This document shows, piece by piece, positions 14,192 to 20,905 of a DNA stretch of 20,905 nt; positions within the stretch are counted from its first letter, which is position 1, and every line of letters begins with the position of its first letter. Where the stretch lies: positions 1-20,905 of IMG/VR virus record IMGVR_UViG_3300050014_000209, one strand, 5' to 3'. The position numbers and the translations under genes were made by a program. Source of the stretch: a virus. Under the pieces are notes generated by a model. That model had not been told where the DNA came from. It ran no database searches and saw only the letters and a list, made by a program, of their open reading frames with translations.

Positions 14192-14713
14192 TTATTTCAA
14201 GTTGATAGTTAAAAACTGATCTTCGACGGTTTTCCTAAAGGCATTCATTTTGGGTGCCGGTTTCGTTCCGAAAGCAGCTAATTTCCAATCATCTACAGAA
14301 GGTAAACAGGCTTTTTTATCTACCTTTTCATCTTCTTTTTTTTCTGCCTCCGGCTTATCTTCAGCCTTTTTCTCTTCTTTCTTCGGTTCTTCTTTTTTTT
14401 CCTCCGCTTTTTTCTCTTCCGGGACTTTATCTTCCATTTTCTTCTCTTCTACTTCTTCTTCGGAATTCTTATAAGTAGGATCATAGTCTTCCAATTCAAA
14501 TTCACCGGAGCAATGAGGACAAGCAACTTTGTAGGCCGTTGAAATCTTTGTCTTTTTAATATCTACTTTTTCCGGAGTTGAAGAGGCAACTTCTGGTTTA
14601 GTATCTTCGGCTTTCTTTTCTTCCTTCTTAGGTTCTTCAGCCTTGGTTTCGATTGAGGGAGCAGCAGCAAGAGCCGAAGAAACAGCTTTGATTATTTTAG
14701 TTATTTTCATCAT
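14192..14713 (-). CDS. Glu/Lys-rich low-complexity protein, possible scaffold or head accessory
   Basis: A 173-residue protein. Residues 1-20 form an amphipathic helix (MMKITKIIKAVSSALAAAPS), 22-55 and 84-134 are Glu/Lys-rich and predicted disordered, and a compact C-terminal part (ACLPSVDDWKLAAFGTKPAP) ends the chain. The peptide EEPKKEEKKAED occurs twice, at 26-37 and 108-119, an internal duplication. A single CPHC (65-68) in KVACPHCSGEFELEDYD looks like half of a zinc ribbon with no visible second pair. The order protease, this gene, coiled-coil gene, capsid gene puts it where scaffolds lie. ATGs at 14713 and 14710 are both possible starts. A TTTTTGACGAA element is 24 bases upstream, inside the protease gene. 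Scaffold is a tentative call. Confidence 0.55.
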   Translation of the reverse strand: MMKITKIIKAVSSALAAAPSIETKAEEPKKEEKKAEDTKPEVASSTPEKVDIKKTKISTAYKVACPHCSGEFELEDYDPTYKNSEEEVEEKKMEDKVPEEKKAEEKKEEPKKEEKKAEDKPEAEKKEDEKVDKKACLPSVDDWKLAAFGTKPAPKMNAFRKTVEDQFLTINLK

Positions 14714-14718
14714 ATGAG

Positions 14719-15552
14719 TTATTTTGTTATATCTGAGTTCGTCAAAAATTCATCACATGTATCAGCGAGAATATCAACGAATCCATAAGTTAGAGCCTTT
14801 TTACCATTAAATGATAATCCTTGGAGGTATTCGTCATTTATTTTTCGAGTTGAGGTAACAACTCCTTTAAATTGTAAATTAGTTTCTTCAACATCATCTT
14901 GAAGTATTTTCTTTTCTTCATCCGTTAATGACCGAAAACCATGACCTATTAATTTGTATTTACCGGCTGAAAAAGCTTCAATTTTAATTCCTTCCTGTTC
15001 CATTTGTTTGGTGCAATCTTCAATGAGAGTATACACTCCAACGCTTCCTACTTCAGCCGAAGGAGTCATTCCAATTAATCCACATTGACTTAACAACCAA
15101 TAGGCAGCACTGGCTGCTTTAAATTCCACCCAACCCTTTATAGGTTTTATATTACTATTAATAAAGGCTATTTTTCTTCCAAGTTCTTCAATGCCGGTCG
15201 TTTCTCCTCCGGGACTGGCAAATGATAAACAAATATCTTCGACACTGGAATCCTCAACACATTCATCCAACATCTTTGTTATCATGTCAACATTACATAA
15301 TCCTAATTCTTCACATGCTTCGGGGTCGGCACCCTTTATTAAAATACCACTAATAGGAATAATAGCCGTATATCCTCTCGGATCATTTTCTACAGTTGAA
15401 TTATTATTAGACGTAGTAGCTTCTGTTTTTTTTGTTATAGTTGTAGGATTTTTAATATATCCTTCAACTCTCTTAACCAGAATAGAATAATCCAACGGAG
15501 ATAATAACCACTTGCCATTGGAAATTTTAGAAGCTAAACTGGTAATATTCAT
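14719..15552 (-). CDS. S49-family prohead protease (lambda gpC-like)
   Basis: A 277-residue serine protease that would cleave or remove scaffold and trim coat or portal during head maturation. Visible S49/ClpP-fold features are YTAIIPISGIL (61-71), the oxyanion-strand region LSFASPGGETTGIEEL (109-124), the nucleophile segment KAASAAYWLLSQC (Ser148 in A-S-A-A-Y), PSAEVGSVGVY (164-174) and the general-base lysine in AGKYKLIGHGFRSL (Lys200). Length fits the family's short phage forms. The ATG at 15552 overlaps the portal TGA (ATGA). Unlike lambda, the scaffold is not nested in its C-terminus; candidate scaffold genes follow separately. The catalytic Ser/Lys pair is intact, so I expect an active enzyme. 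Confidence 0.9.
   Translation of the reverse strand: MNITSLASKISNGKWLLSPLDYSILVKRVEGYIKNPTTITKKTEATTSNNNSTVENDPRGYTAIIPISGILIKGADPEACEELGLCNVDMITKMLDECVEDSSVEDICLSFASPGGETTGIEELGRKIAFINSNIKPIKGWVEFKAASAAYWLLSQCGLIGMTPSAEVGSVGVYTLIEDCTKQMEQEGIKIEAFSAGKYKLIGHGFRSLTDEEKKILQDDVEETNLQFKGVVTSTRKINDEYLQGLSFNGKKALTYGFVDILADTCDEFLTNSDITK
14738..14748 (-). promoter_or_regulatory. TTTTTGACGAA element, copy 3
   Basis: An exact 11-base copy of the repeated element, here within protease codons (EFLTN near residues 268-272) and 24 bases upstream of the next start at 14713. Its occurrence inside coding sequence shows the spacing to the next gene is kept even where no intergenic space exists, or that this copy is chance. 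Confidence 0.3.
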
Positions 15553-17144
15553 GGTTGTTGTTTATTCAAATCTTCATTAGTATCAACAATAGGTTTAATA
15601 GTGCTGGTAACTTTAACCGGAGTTTGTTTCCATTCGGATATGACAAGGTTAATATCACGTCCCGTTAAATCTGATATTTTCTTAGCTCTGGTATAAAATT
15701 CTAATAATTCTTGCTCTTGTTCAGCCATTGTTTCTGATGCCGTTTTATTATTTAAACGAGTGGTAGCTTCATTCAGTGATATCACACCAGAGTTTAAATT
15801 ATCAATAACAATATCATTATCATAACGGGCATCGAGACTGAAGAGAGGAGGATGAGTAAATTCAATTATCTTTGCTAAATTTTCTTCATTGTTCGGAGGA
15901 AGAAGGCCACCTTCAATTGCTTTAGCCAATGCAAAGCCAACCGTTAACTTACAAACATTATCCAACAGAGTTTGTCGTTTGGTTATGGAATTTCTAAATA
16001 CTTCAGCCGCAGCACTCGTAACCCGACCACCAATTTTATTAGTTGAAAAAATTAACTGATGAGGAACGCCTAATGTTGATAATACTTGAGTCTCAAGTTT
16101 CGTCATGTATTCTTGGGCATCGTTAGTTGGACCCGATGTAGCGAGAGTTTTAATATCCCCACCATCGGCTCGAACATATCTTACTTCTGGCCCTTGGACG
16201 ATTTTAATTGCATGATCATTAGGACTAATCATTAATCCATTACCACCTGAATCTTGAAGCAGTTGTTGAAAAGTGTTTTGTAATTCTTGTGGAGCTTCAC
16301 CCGAAGCATTATGCTCCACTAACCCAATCATACTCTGGATTTTTAATTTATCCATTTCATATTGGTCTAATTCCTGTAAACTAATTGCTTGGAGAATTGC
16401 TGAACCAATCGAAGGTATGCCACGATTCTTATCGAAGAAACGAGGATTAAAAATTAAACGAGCATCTCTTGAGTCAAAGAGCATATCAGGAGTCTGAGTA
16501 GCACTTGAATTAACCAAATTATCAGCATTACTAACGGCAAATGCTTTAGCTTCACCTGATGGACTGTAAATAACCCCATCGGACATAACACAACCCTTAT
16601 ATTTTCCTTCATCCATTACCTGACCATCTCGCCCCAGATTTTTAATACGATGAGATGGAATAACTTGAAATTTAGGAAACCCACCAACTTGACCAAATAC
16701 TTGAAGAATATCACCATCCGTATCAATTGCTTGAGAAAGTAATGATAAACAAGTTTTAAAAGGATAAGACGAGCCACGATTACAACAATTTGGATACCAA
16801 TCATCAGTTAACCAATCAATCGCTAATTTTCCCCATTCTTTATCATTTCCCTTATAAACTGGAGCATATGCATCACCAACAGTAAATTGAGCTAAAATAT
16901 CAATAGCAGCCGATATTGTTGGATTTTGAGCAGCCATTTCACGGCTCCAACGAACTAATAATTCTCTACTATAAGTATCTAATCCAGCAGAAGAATCTGA
17001 TAAAGTGTAATAACGATATTTAAATCTTCCAGCATTACCATAACCGAAAATATTCCCGTATAAACCCATCGCATTCTTATTAGTCTTAGGATCGATATTA
17101 ATCTTGACAGACTGACCTTTAGAATTGCTTACTTTAGTTATCAT
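15549..17144 (-). CDS. Portal protein (lambda-type)
   Basis: A 531-residue portal that would form the dodecameric ring at one capsid vertex, through which the terminase packages DNA. Signature regions of the lambda portal family are visible: the N-terminal YTLSDSSAGLDTYSRELLVRWSREMAAQNPTISAAIDILAQFTVG (about 46-90), ILQVFGQVGGFPKFQVIPSHRIKN (residues about 145-168), RGIPSIGSAILQAISLQELDQYEMDKLKIQSM, and the C-terminal clip/stem region GVPHQLIFSTNKIGGRVTSAAAEVFRNSI. Length matches the family (about 530). It starts three bases after the preceding stop and ends in an ATGA overlap with the protease gene, the same order as lambda (A-W-B-C). The C-terminal tail is Gln/Lys-rich. Confidence 0.92.
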   Translation of the reverse strand: MITKVSNSKGQSVKINIDPKTNKNAMGLYGNIFGYGNAGRFKYRYYTLSDSSAGLDTYSRELLVRWSREMAAQNPTISAAIDILAQFTVGDAYAPVYKGNDKEWGKLAIDWLTDDWYPNCCNRGSSYPFKTCLSLLSQAIDTDGDILQVFGQVGGFPKFQVIPSHRIKNLGRDGQVMDEGKYKGCVMSDGVIYSPSGEAKAFAVSNADNLVNSSATQTPDMLFDSRDARLIFNPRFFDKNRGIPSIGSAILQAISLQELDQYEMDKLKIQSMIGLVEHNASGEAPQELQNTFQQLLQDSGGNGLMISPNDHAIKIVQGPEVRYVRADGGDIKTLATSGPTNDAQEYMTKLETQVLSTLGVPHQLIFSTNKIGGRVTSAAAEVFRNSITKRQTLLDNVCKLTVGFALAKAIEGGLLPPNNEENLAKIIEFTHPPLFSLDARYDNDIVIDNLNSGVISLNEATTRLNNKTASETMAEQEQELLEFYTRAKKISDLTGRDINLVISEWKQTPVKVTSTIKPIVDTNEDLNKQQP

Positions 17145-17147
17145 ACA

Positions 17148-17411
17148 TTAATATCGAATAATTCGTGATGAATTAGTTATTACTCCATATTTAGATGGAT
17201 TTAACCGCATTAAAAATAATCGGGTTTCCATTAGAACATCTTCACACTTCATCGTAAATTCTTTACTAGATTCGACTCCCTCACCCGACCAACTGAGGAC
17301 TACTATTCCTTTCAGTAGTAATTCTTTAGCCTTGGCACGAATTGCAAGGACTTCGTCTTCGCTATCCATTCCAATTTGAAATAATGTGCCCGTATTATTA
17401 TATTCAGCCAT
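17148..17411 (-). CDS. Small head-joining protein in the gpW position
   Basis: An 87-residue protein between large terminase and portal. In lambda-type phages this slot is taken by gpW (68 residues), which attaches to the portal ring and helps close the head. The sequence has an N-terminal helix (SEDEVLAIRAKAKELLLKG), a short strand (IVVLSWSGEGVE), then a second helix region (KEFTMKCEDVLMETRLFLMRLNP) and a basic tail, an alpha/beta/alpha layout compatible with gpW but not diagnostic. The SWSGEG motif is the most distinctive feature and could equally fit a small unrelated family. ATG 17411 lies 28 bases after the terminase stop, with a TTTTTGACGAA element 14 bases upstream. Role is inferred from gene order. 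Confidence 0.5.
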   Translation of the reverse strand: MAEYNNTGTLFQIGMDSEDEVLAIRAKAKELLLKGIVVLSWSGEGVESSKEFTMKCEDVLMETRLFLMRLNPSKYGVITNSSRIIRY

Positions 17412-17425
17412 ATGGTTTATGTAAA

Positions 17426-17436
17426 TTCGTCAAAAA
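17426..17436 (-). promoter_or_regulatory. TTTTTGACGAA element, copy 4
   Basis: An exact copy in the 28-base gap between the large terminase stop and the gpW-position gene, 14 bases before its ATG. It contains TTGACG, like a sigma-70 -35 box, but no good -10 box follows at normal spacing in any of the four copies. Confidence 0.4.
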
Positions 17437-17439
17437 TAT

Positions 17440-19329
17440 TCACTTATTAGACTCTTGATCAGTGATAATTGAAGCTAATTTTCTTAATTCTGTCTCGGAA
17501 GTGAACGTTGAAGACATTACTCCTGCTTGCATTGCAATTGTTAATGCCATAGCACATGCATCTAGGTAATGATTATCATGGCCGATCTCAACCCATCTAT
17601 TAACTGTAGCACCCGTTCTCTTATCAACGACCTCTCGTAATCCTTCCGATCTTAGTTGAGTATCAAAATCACTATCAGGACGATCTAATTTCCACTTAAT
17701 GCCGGGTAATTTATTATCTCTTAGATTTGCCAATATGATTTTAACACTGGTAGTTGCCCAAAGAAGAAGAGGAGCAGGTATTCCCTTAAATTTTGATCCA
17801 ATAGGAAAACAAGCATCTTGAGGGCTTATCTCTGAGTATAGCCGAGTTACGCCGTCCTTATGCTTGTAACTAATCTTTTGGTCTCCCTTCATTGGTTGCC
17901 AACAAACATACCCCAAATTTCTACCTTGTTGGATTACTTTACCCCGCTTTATACATTCTTGATAGATATTCTGGGTATTCTCACCATCACCACTATCAAT
18001 CCCTAAACATTGCAGAGGAACTTTATTCTTTATTCTAATTTCTTCTAATTCGTCCCACGTTCTTGCTATTCCGAAATCAATTCTTCTTGATTCATTGCCA
18101 TTCTTGTGCCATGCGAATATTACCCAATATTTAATACCACCAGATCTTTGAACGTCAACTCCCATTGTCCTTACCCAATCTTGATTATTAGTATCATTAA
18201 CATCATATGGTTCACATAGTAGTGCCTGCATATCCAACATGGGTTCCGCTTTATAAAATTTACCTAATACTTGATTAACAAATATTTTCATTGGTTCGTC
18301 CAACCCCGTTGTTTTCTTAAATCTCTTGGCTAACATGTATTGAGTAGCAGCCGATTCAAATGATAAATTGATATTAACAAAGTTAGGCCAAGTATAAGAA
18401 ACTATTGAAGGATCACCATCATTTTTTATAAGAACATATTGTCCCGCATCATTCAACCTTCTTCTTTCAGCCGGAGTATCGTGAACTTTACCTCGGCATT
18501 CTTCACATTCAAGCCAAGTAGTTTTAGCTGATTGTGCTATATTAGTCGTTTCTCCATCTTCGTTGAGAATTGTATCCCAGTTGAAACCACAGAATGTTTC
18601 GTCTTTTCTATGTTTACTCCAATTGAAAGGTTGAACTTGTTTACAATGGGGGCAACACCATTGCCATTCATATACTAATCCGCTAAGATATATTCTCTCC
18701 AGTTCACTATCTTTACCATTGGGCTGACTAGCAACAATTATTTTTCTTCTTCCAGCGAAAGCCGTCGTTCTGGCTTTAAATTTGTCAAATTCACCAACAT
18801 CCCACTGATGAACCTCATCACATAAAAGATATTTAACACTCATACCATGTTGGAGTGCCGTTCCCGATCCACCACAAGTAACCGCCATATGTGCTAAAGT
18901 TATTCCTGATTTTTTTGTAGAGAATTTATTATATTCCAATAGTGGTTTCATTACTTTACAATTCTTCAATAGTGGTATAAGACGAGTTTCCTGAAAGACA
19001 TTAGAAACATCTACGTTGTGAAATATATTAAAAACAGGGCCAGGATTATTAATTATTATATAAGGTATGGCAAGTTCTTTAACGAGGCTCTTACCACCTT
19101 GAGTTGCACCTATGTTGTTGATTTGAACTATTTTAGGATCGTCAAATGCTTTCATCGGCTCAACTAAGTAAGGACTGGTATTAGTTATCTCTAACCTACC
19201 CGGAATTGAATATGCAGGTGGAAGTTCAACGTGTTCTTCACACCATTTTAAAAATCCTTTATTATAAGGCCGTTGAAATGCCGATCTATAAGTTTCTAAT
19301 AATTCTTCTTGAATATCTTTATTAATCAT
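17440..19329 (-). CDS. Terminase large subunit (GpA family)
   Basis: A 629-residue packaging motor: an N-terminal ATPase translocates DNA into the prohead and a C-terminal nuclease cuts the concatemer. The start FLKWCEEHVELPPAYSIPGRLE (26-47) is the usual GpA-family opening. Walker A is GATQGGKS (74-81), Walker B YLLCDEVHQW (167-176, Asp171-Glu172), and the coupling motif VASQPNG (199-205). A zinc-ribbon-like insert has CCPHC (225-229) and CEEC (275-278). The nuclease domain shows MGVDVQ (Asp391), LGIDSGDGENT (Asp445) and HYLDACAMA near the end. All key residues are present and the length matches the family. The start overlaps the small subunit stop (ATGA), so the two are translationally coupled. 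Confidence 0.95.
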   Translation of the reverse strand: MINKDIQEELLETYRSAFQRPYNKGFLKWCEEHVELPPAYSIPGRLEITNTSPYLVEPMKAFDDPKIVQINNIGATQGGKSLVKELAIPYIIINNPGPVFNIFHNVDVSNVFQETRLIPLLKNCKVMKPLLEYNKFSTKKSGITLAHMAVTCGGSGTALQHGMSVKYLLCDEVHQWDVGEFDKFKARTTAFAGRRKIIVASQPNGKDSELERIYLSGLVYEWQWCCPHCKQVQPFNWSKHRKDETFCGFNWDTILNEDGETTNIAQSAKTTWLECEECRGKVHDTPAERRRLNDAGQYVLIKNDGDPSIVSYTWPNFVNINLSFESAATQYMLAKRFKKTTGLDEPMKIFVNQVLGKFYKAEPMLDMQALLCEPYDVNDTNNQDWVRTMGVDVQRSGGIKYWVIFAWHKNGNESRRIDFGIARTWDELEEIRIKNKVPLQCLGIDSGDGENTQNIYQECIKRGKVIQQGRNLGYVCWQPMKGDQKISYKHKDGVTRLYSEISPQDACFPIGSKFKGIPAPLLLWATTSVKIILANLRDNKLPGIKWKLDRPDSDFDTQLRSEGLREVVDKRTGATVNRWVEIGHDNHYLDACAMALTIAMQAGVMSSTFTSETELRKLASIITDQESNK

Positions 19330-19787
19330 TTTATTATTTTATTTTCTAAAATATCAAAGAAAACCATAATTTCTTTATCAAGTATGATTTTAATATCTTG
19401 TTCTGATTTACCTGCTAATCTAATGGGCCATTCATTCATAAGTTTCTTAATCATAACACTTTGTGCCGTGGCAATCTCGACTAACATTTGTTTTACATCT
19501 TCCGGCAAGAGTAAATCTCGTTCCATTTCTCTTATCTTCAATTCCTTAATTCGAATGTCCTTTTCCTTATCTTCAACTTTCAAATCTTCCAATGTTAACT
19601 CTTTACTACTGTCAACTTGTTCTTTGTGTTCGGTATACCATTTCATCAACTTAACAGTGTTAACCTTGCCATTTGGTTGAATTCCATCAGCATTCATCGA
19701 ATTCATTATCCTCACCAACTTTAGGGGTAAATTCATCCAGACTGCCGCTGACTTGATATTGGGGGCTACAACTTTATCTTTTCTCAT
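19326..19787 (-). CDS. Terminase small subunit (Nu1-like)
   Basis: A 153-residue protein that would recognise the packaging site and load the large subunit. Residues 8-50 (APNIKSAAVWMNLPLKLVRI, then IQPNGKVNTVKLMKWYTEH) form a small winged-helix unit in which the segment after the first helix pair reads '...G.V....L..W', as in Nu1-type proteins. A long charged helix follows (TLEDLKVEDKEKDIRIKELK, then MERDLLLPEDVKQ), ending in a region (MIKKLMNEWPIRLAGKSEQDIKIILDKEI) typical of the oligomerisation half of these subunits. Position directly before the large subunit with ATGA overlaps on both sides strengthens the call. Confidence 0.8.
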   Translation of the reverse strand: MRKDKVVAPNIKSAAVWMNLPLKLVRIMNSMNADGIQPNGKVNTVKLMKWYTEHKEQVDSSKELTLEDLKVEDKEKDIRIKELKIREMERDLLLPEDVKQMLVEIATAQSVMIKKLMNEWPIRLAGKSEQDIKIILDKEIMVFFDILENKIIK

Positions 19788-20218
19788 AATGATTTTAATA
19801 AATTAACTGCTCTGGTTTTTTCTTGCTGACTCATGCCTTTCAATTGAATTTGAATGAGATTATAATATTTACCAAACTTATTAACTTCTACTTTTTTCTT
19901 GACTTTTGTTTTGATAGTTAACTCCTTCTGCCGAATTACTTTACGTAATTTACAGGGGGTTAAATTATCCTTGACAGCCAAATCTAAATATTTCTTAGCC
20001 TTCAACTGATCTAAACCAGCAACTTCAACATAAAATTCGGGGGCAATATGATGCGTTCTATTGACATAGGAGCCAATTGTAAGAAACCATTGAAACTTAT
20101 GATGATCAAGTCCACTCAATTCAAGAGCTACTTTCCAACCTTTTTCTACTTTTAAAAGATAAATAGCGTCGGCCAATTGGAATACTGCTTGATTATAAGT
20201 TTCAATATATGTTTTCAT
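19784..20218 (-). CDS. Unknown phage protein, helical and basic
   Basis: A 144-residue protein. The N-terminal half (TYNQAVFQLADAIYLLKVEKGWKVALELSGLDHHKFQWFLTIG) is helical, followed by SYVNRTHHIAPEFYVEVAGLDQLKAKKYLDLAVKDNLTPCKLRKVIRQKE, which resembles the helical 'choose-axis' segments found after ParB-like or other DNA-associated domains (residues about 50-100). The C-terminus is strongly basic (TIKTKVKKKVEVNKFGKYYN). It overlaps both the gene before and the terminase small subunit by four bases, so it is translated with them. A DNA-binding role before packaging is possible; I do not recognise a family. Confidence 0.55.
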   Translation of the reverse strand: MKTYIETYNQAVFQLADAIYLLKVEKGWKVALELSGLDHHKFQWFLTIGSYVNRTHHIAPEFYVEVAGLDQLKAKKYLDLAVKDNLTPCKLRKVIRQKELTIKTKVKKKVEVNKFGKYYNLIQIQLKGMSQQEKTRAVNLLKSL

Positions 20219-20622
20219 TTGTTCGAGAATTTTCTGTAATTGGTTGATTTATAACCATTTTTAGATTCTGACAACATCCCGGTGTTTGTTTTTAAATTGT
20301 AATCGGATTGAACTTTCTTTACCAATCCGCTGAAATCTTGCTTACTTATTCCAAGATTGCTGGCAATTGAAGTTATTGAATTGTTACATCCTATTAGAAT
20401 CCCGACATCATAATTTACCGAATATAATAAAGCACAGAGATACCGCTTAGGATTATTATCGGATAATAATGTAACGGCAAACTTATTAATAAAATCATTG
20501 ATATCGAATGAGATAACATCTTTTTCTTCATCATCATTTTCACCACAAGAAGCAGTGATTGTTACGGAGAAATTTATATTATTGTTAATATAATCATAGC
20601 TATTAGATTTGTTATTATTCAT
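20215..20622 (-). CDS. Small protein with predicted helix-turn-helix
   Basis: A 135-residue protein with an Asn/Asp/Glu-rich N-terminal 40 residues and a helical body. Residues about 82-108 (ITSIASNLGISKQDFSGLVKK then VQSDYNL) follow the helix-turn-helix pattern, with a turn at NLGIS and a recognition helix KQDFSGLVKKV. This suggests a DNA-binding regulator of the late operon or a packaging accessory factor, but the domain also resembles sigma-factor-like region 4 helices and is not diagnostic. The start overlaps the end of the gene before it by eight bases, and its stop overlaps the next start by four. Confidence 0.55.
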   Translation of the reverse strand: MNNNKSNSYDYINNNINFSVTITASCGENDDEEKDVISFDINDFINKFAVTLLSDNNPKRYLCALLYSVNYDVGILIGCNNSITSIASNLGISKQDFSGLVKKVQSDYNLKTNTGMLSESKNGYKSTNYRKFSNK

Positions 20623-20812
20623 ATTTTGATGGAAAGGGCCAGTTATCTCGCACTAATTGAGTATTCTCTATTCGTCTGCCGGAACCTTTACCCACAACTG
20701 ATCTCTGAGCAATTCGGGTTTGTTCTTCACTTGCCTTTCGGAATCCATCAGCTTCATTAGGAATATAAGCAGGGACTCCAAAGGTTTTCTTTTTATTTGT
20801 TATCTTCTTCAT
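20615..20812 (-). CDS. Small basic protein, unknown
   Basis: A 65-residue protein with a KKITNKKKTFGVPAYIPNE opening and a basic, Arg-rich middle (TRIAQRSVVGKGSGRRIENT). No family is recognised. It is the first complete gene of the cluster, starts at ATG 20812 with no clear ribosome-binding site, and overlaps the next gene by eight bases. The overlap and shared strand make it likely to be real. A DNA- or RNA-binding accessory role would fit the charge but is a guess. Confidence 0.45.
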   Translation of the reverse strand: MKKITNKKKTFGVPAYIPNEADGFRKASEEQTRIAQRSVVGKGSGRRIENTQLVRDNWPFPSKYE

Positions 20813-20890
20813 ACTATATGTTGTGGTCTATTATTAAAAATTGTCTATATAAGGGGGTTTTGTTAAAAAAATTAAGTATATAAGCTCTCA

Positions 20891-20900
20891 ACGCACTCGT
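20891..20900. other. Ten bases identical to a sequencing barcode near the right edge
   Basis: The plus strand reads ACGCACTCGT; its complement ACGAGTGCGT is the published 454 multiplex tag MID-1. It lies five bases from the window edge. The usual TCAG key is absent next to it, so it may be a residual adapter in an assembled read or a coincidence. Confidence 0.3.
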
Positions 20901-20905
20901 CAGCC

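Noticed and set aside
14250-14478. Ser/Phe-rich plus-strand frames opposite the Glu/Lys-rich gene
   Set aside because: They are the direct antisense of GAA/AAG repeats and low complexity only.
17426-17436. Reading the TTTTTGACGAA copies as ordinary sigma-70 promoters
   Set aside because: TTGACG resembles a -35 box, but no copy has an acceptable -10 box 16-18 bases downstream, and three copies are so close to the ATG that the transcript would be nearly leaderless.
1-20905. CRISPR array, tRNA genes, insertion sequences, integrase or attachment sites
   Set aside because: I looked on both strands and saw no spaced direct repeats, cloverleaf-like segments, transposase-like products or recombinase motifs; gaps are too short to hide most of these.

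Overview
The window is the virion-structure half of a tailed double-stranded DNA bacteriophage or prophage. All 25 supported genes lie on the minus strand, so transcription runs from the right edge (about 20.8 kb) to the left edge, and the last gene is cut at base 1. The DNA is AT-rich, genes are tightly packed, and many stop/start junctions are ATGA overlaps or gaps of 1 to 6 bases, as expected for a co-transcribed late operon. No rRNA, tRNA, CRISPR array, integrase, replication or lysis gene was seen, so lifestyle and host stay open. Canonical Shine-Dalgarno sites are scarce. The lack of a tail sheath gene and a 599-residue tape measure (about 90 nm at 1.5 A per residue) suggest a siphovirus-like particle with a shortish tail.

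Layout in transcription order. (1) 20.8-19.8 kb: three small unrecognised genes, one with a likely helix-turn-helix. (2) 19.8-17.4 kb: small and large (GpA-type) terminase subunits. (3) 17.4-12.8 kb: a small gpW-position protein, lambda-type portal, S49 prohead protease, a Glu/Lys-rich protein and a coiled-coil protein in the scaffold position, then the major capsid protein, followed by a convincing intrinsic terminator. (4) 12.6-10.3 kb: head-tail connector and tail-completion genes ending in a small tail tube protein, which is followed by a 9-bp hairpin. (5) 10.3-7.85 kb: tail assembly chaperone and tape measure. (6) 7.85-2.35 kb: three tail-tip or baseplate-position proteins, including one with two carbohydrate-binding-like modules and a 1176-residue cysteine-rich protein. 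(7) 2.35-0.9 kb: a GT-A glycosyltransferase, a second possible glycosyltransferase and a 63-residue Cys-motif protein, all overlapping or nearly so. (8) 0.84 kb to the left edge: N-terminal part of a tail fibre with SASYA-type repeats.

The genes would work in order: terminase loads DNA through the portal into a protease-matured capsid, connector proteins close the head and join a tail built on tube, chaperone and tape measure, and the distal proteins recognise the host. The least expected content is the glycosyltransferase cassette inside the tail module, a repeated TTTTGACGAA element near four gene starts, and a shared AGAAAGAT leader on the capsid, tail tube, tape-measure and one further virion gene. 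These are leads rather than proven systems.
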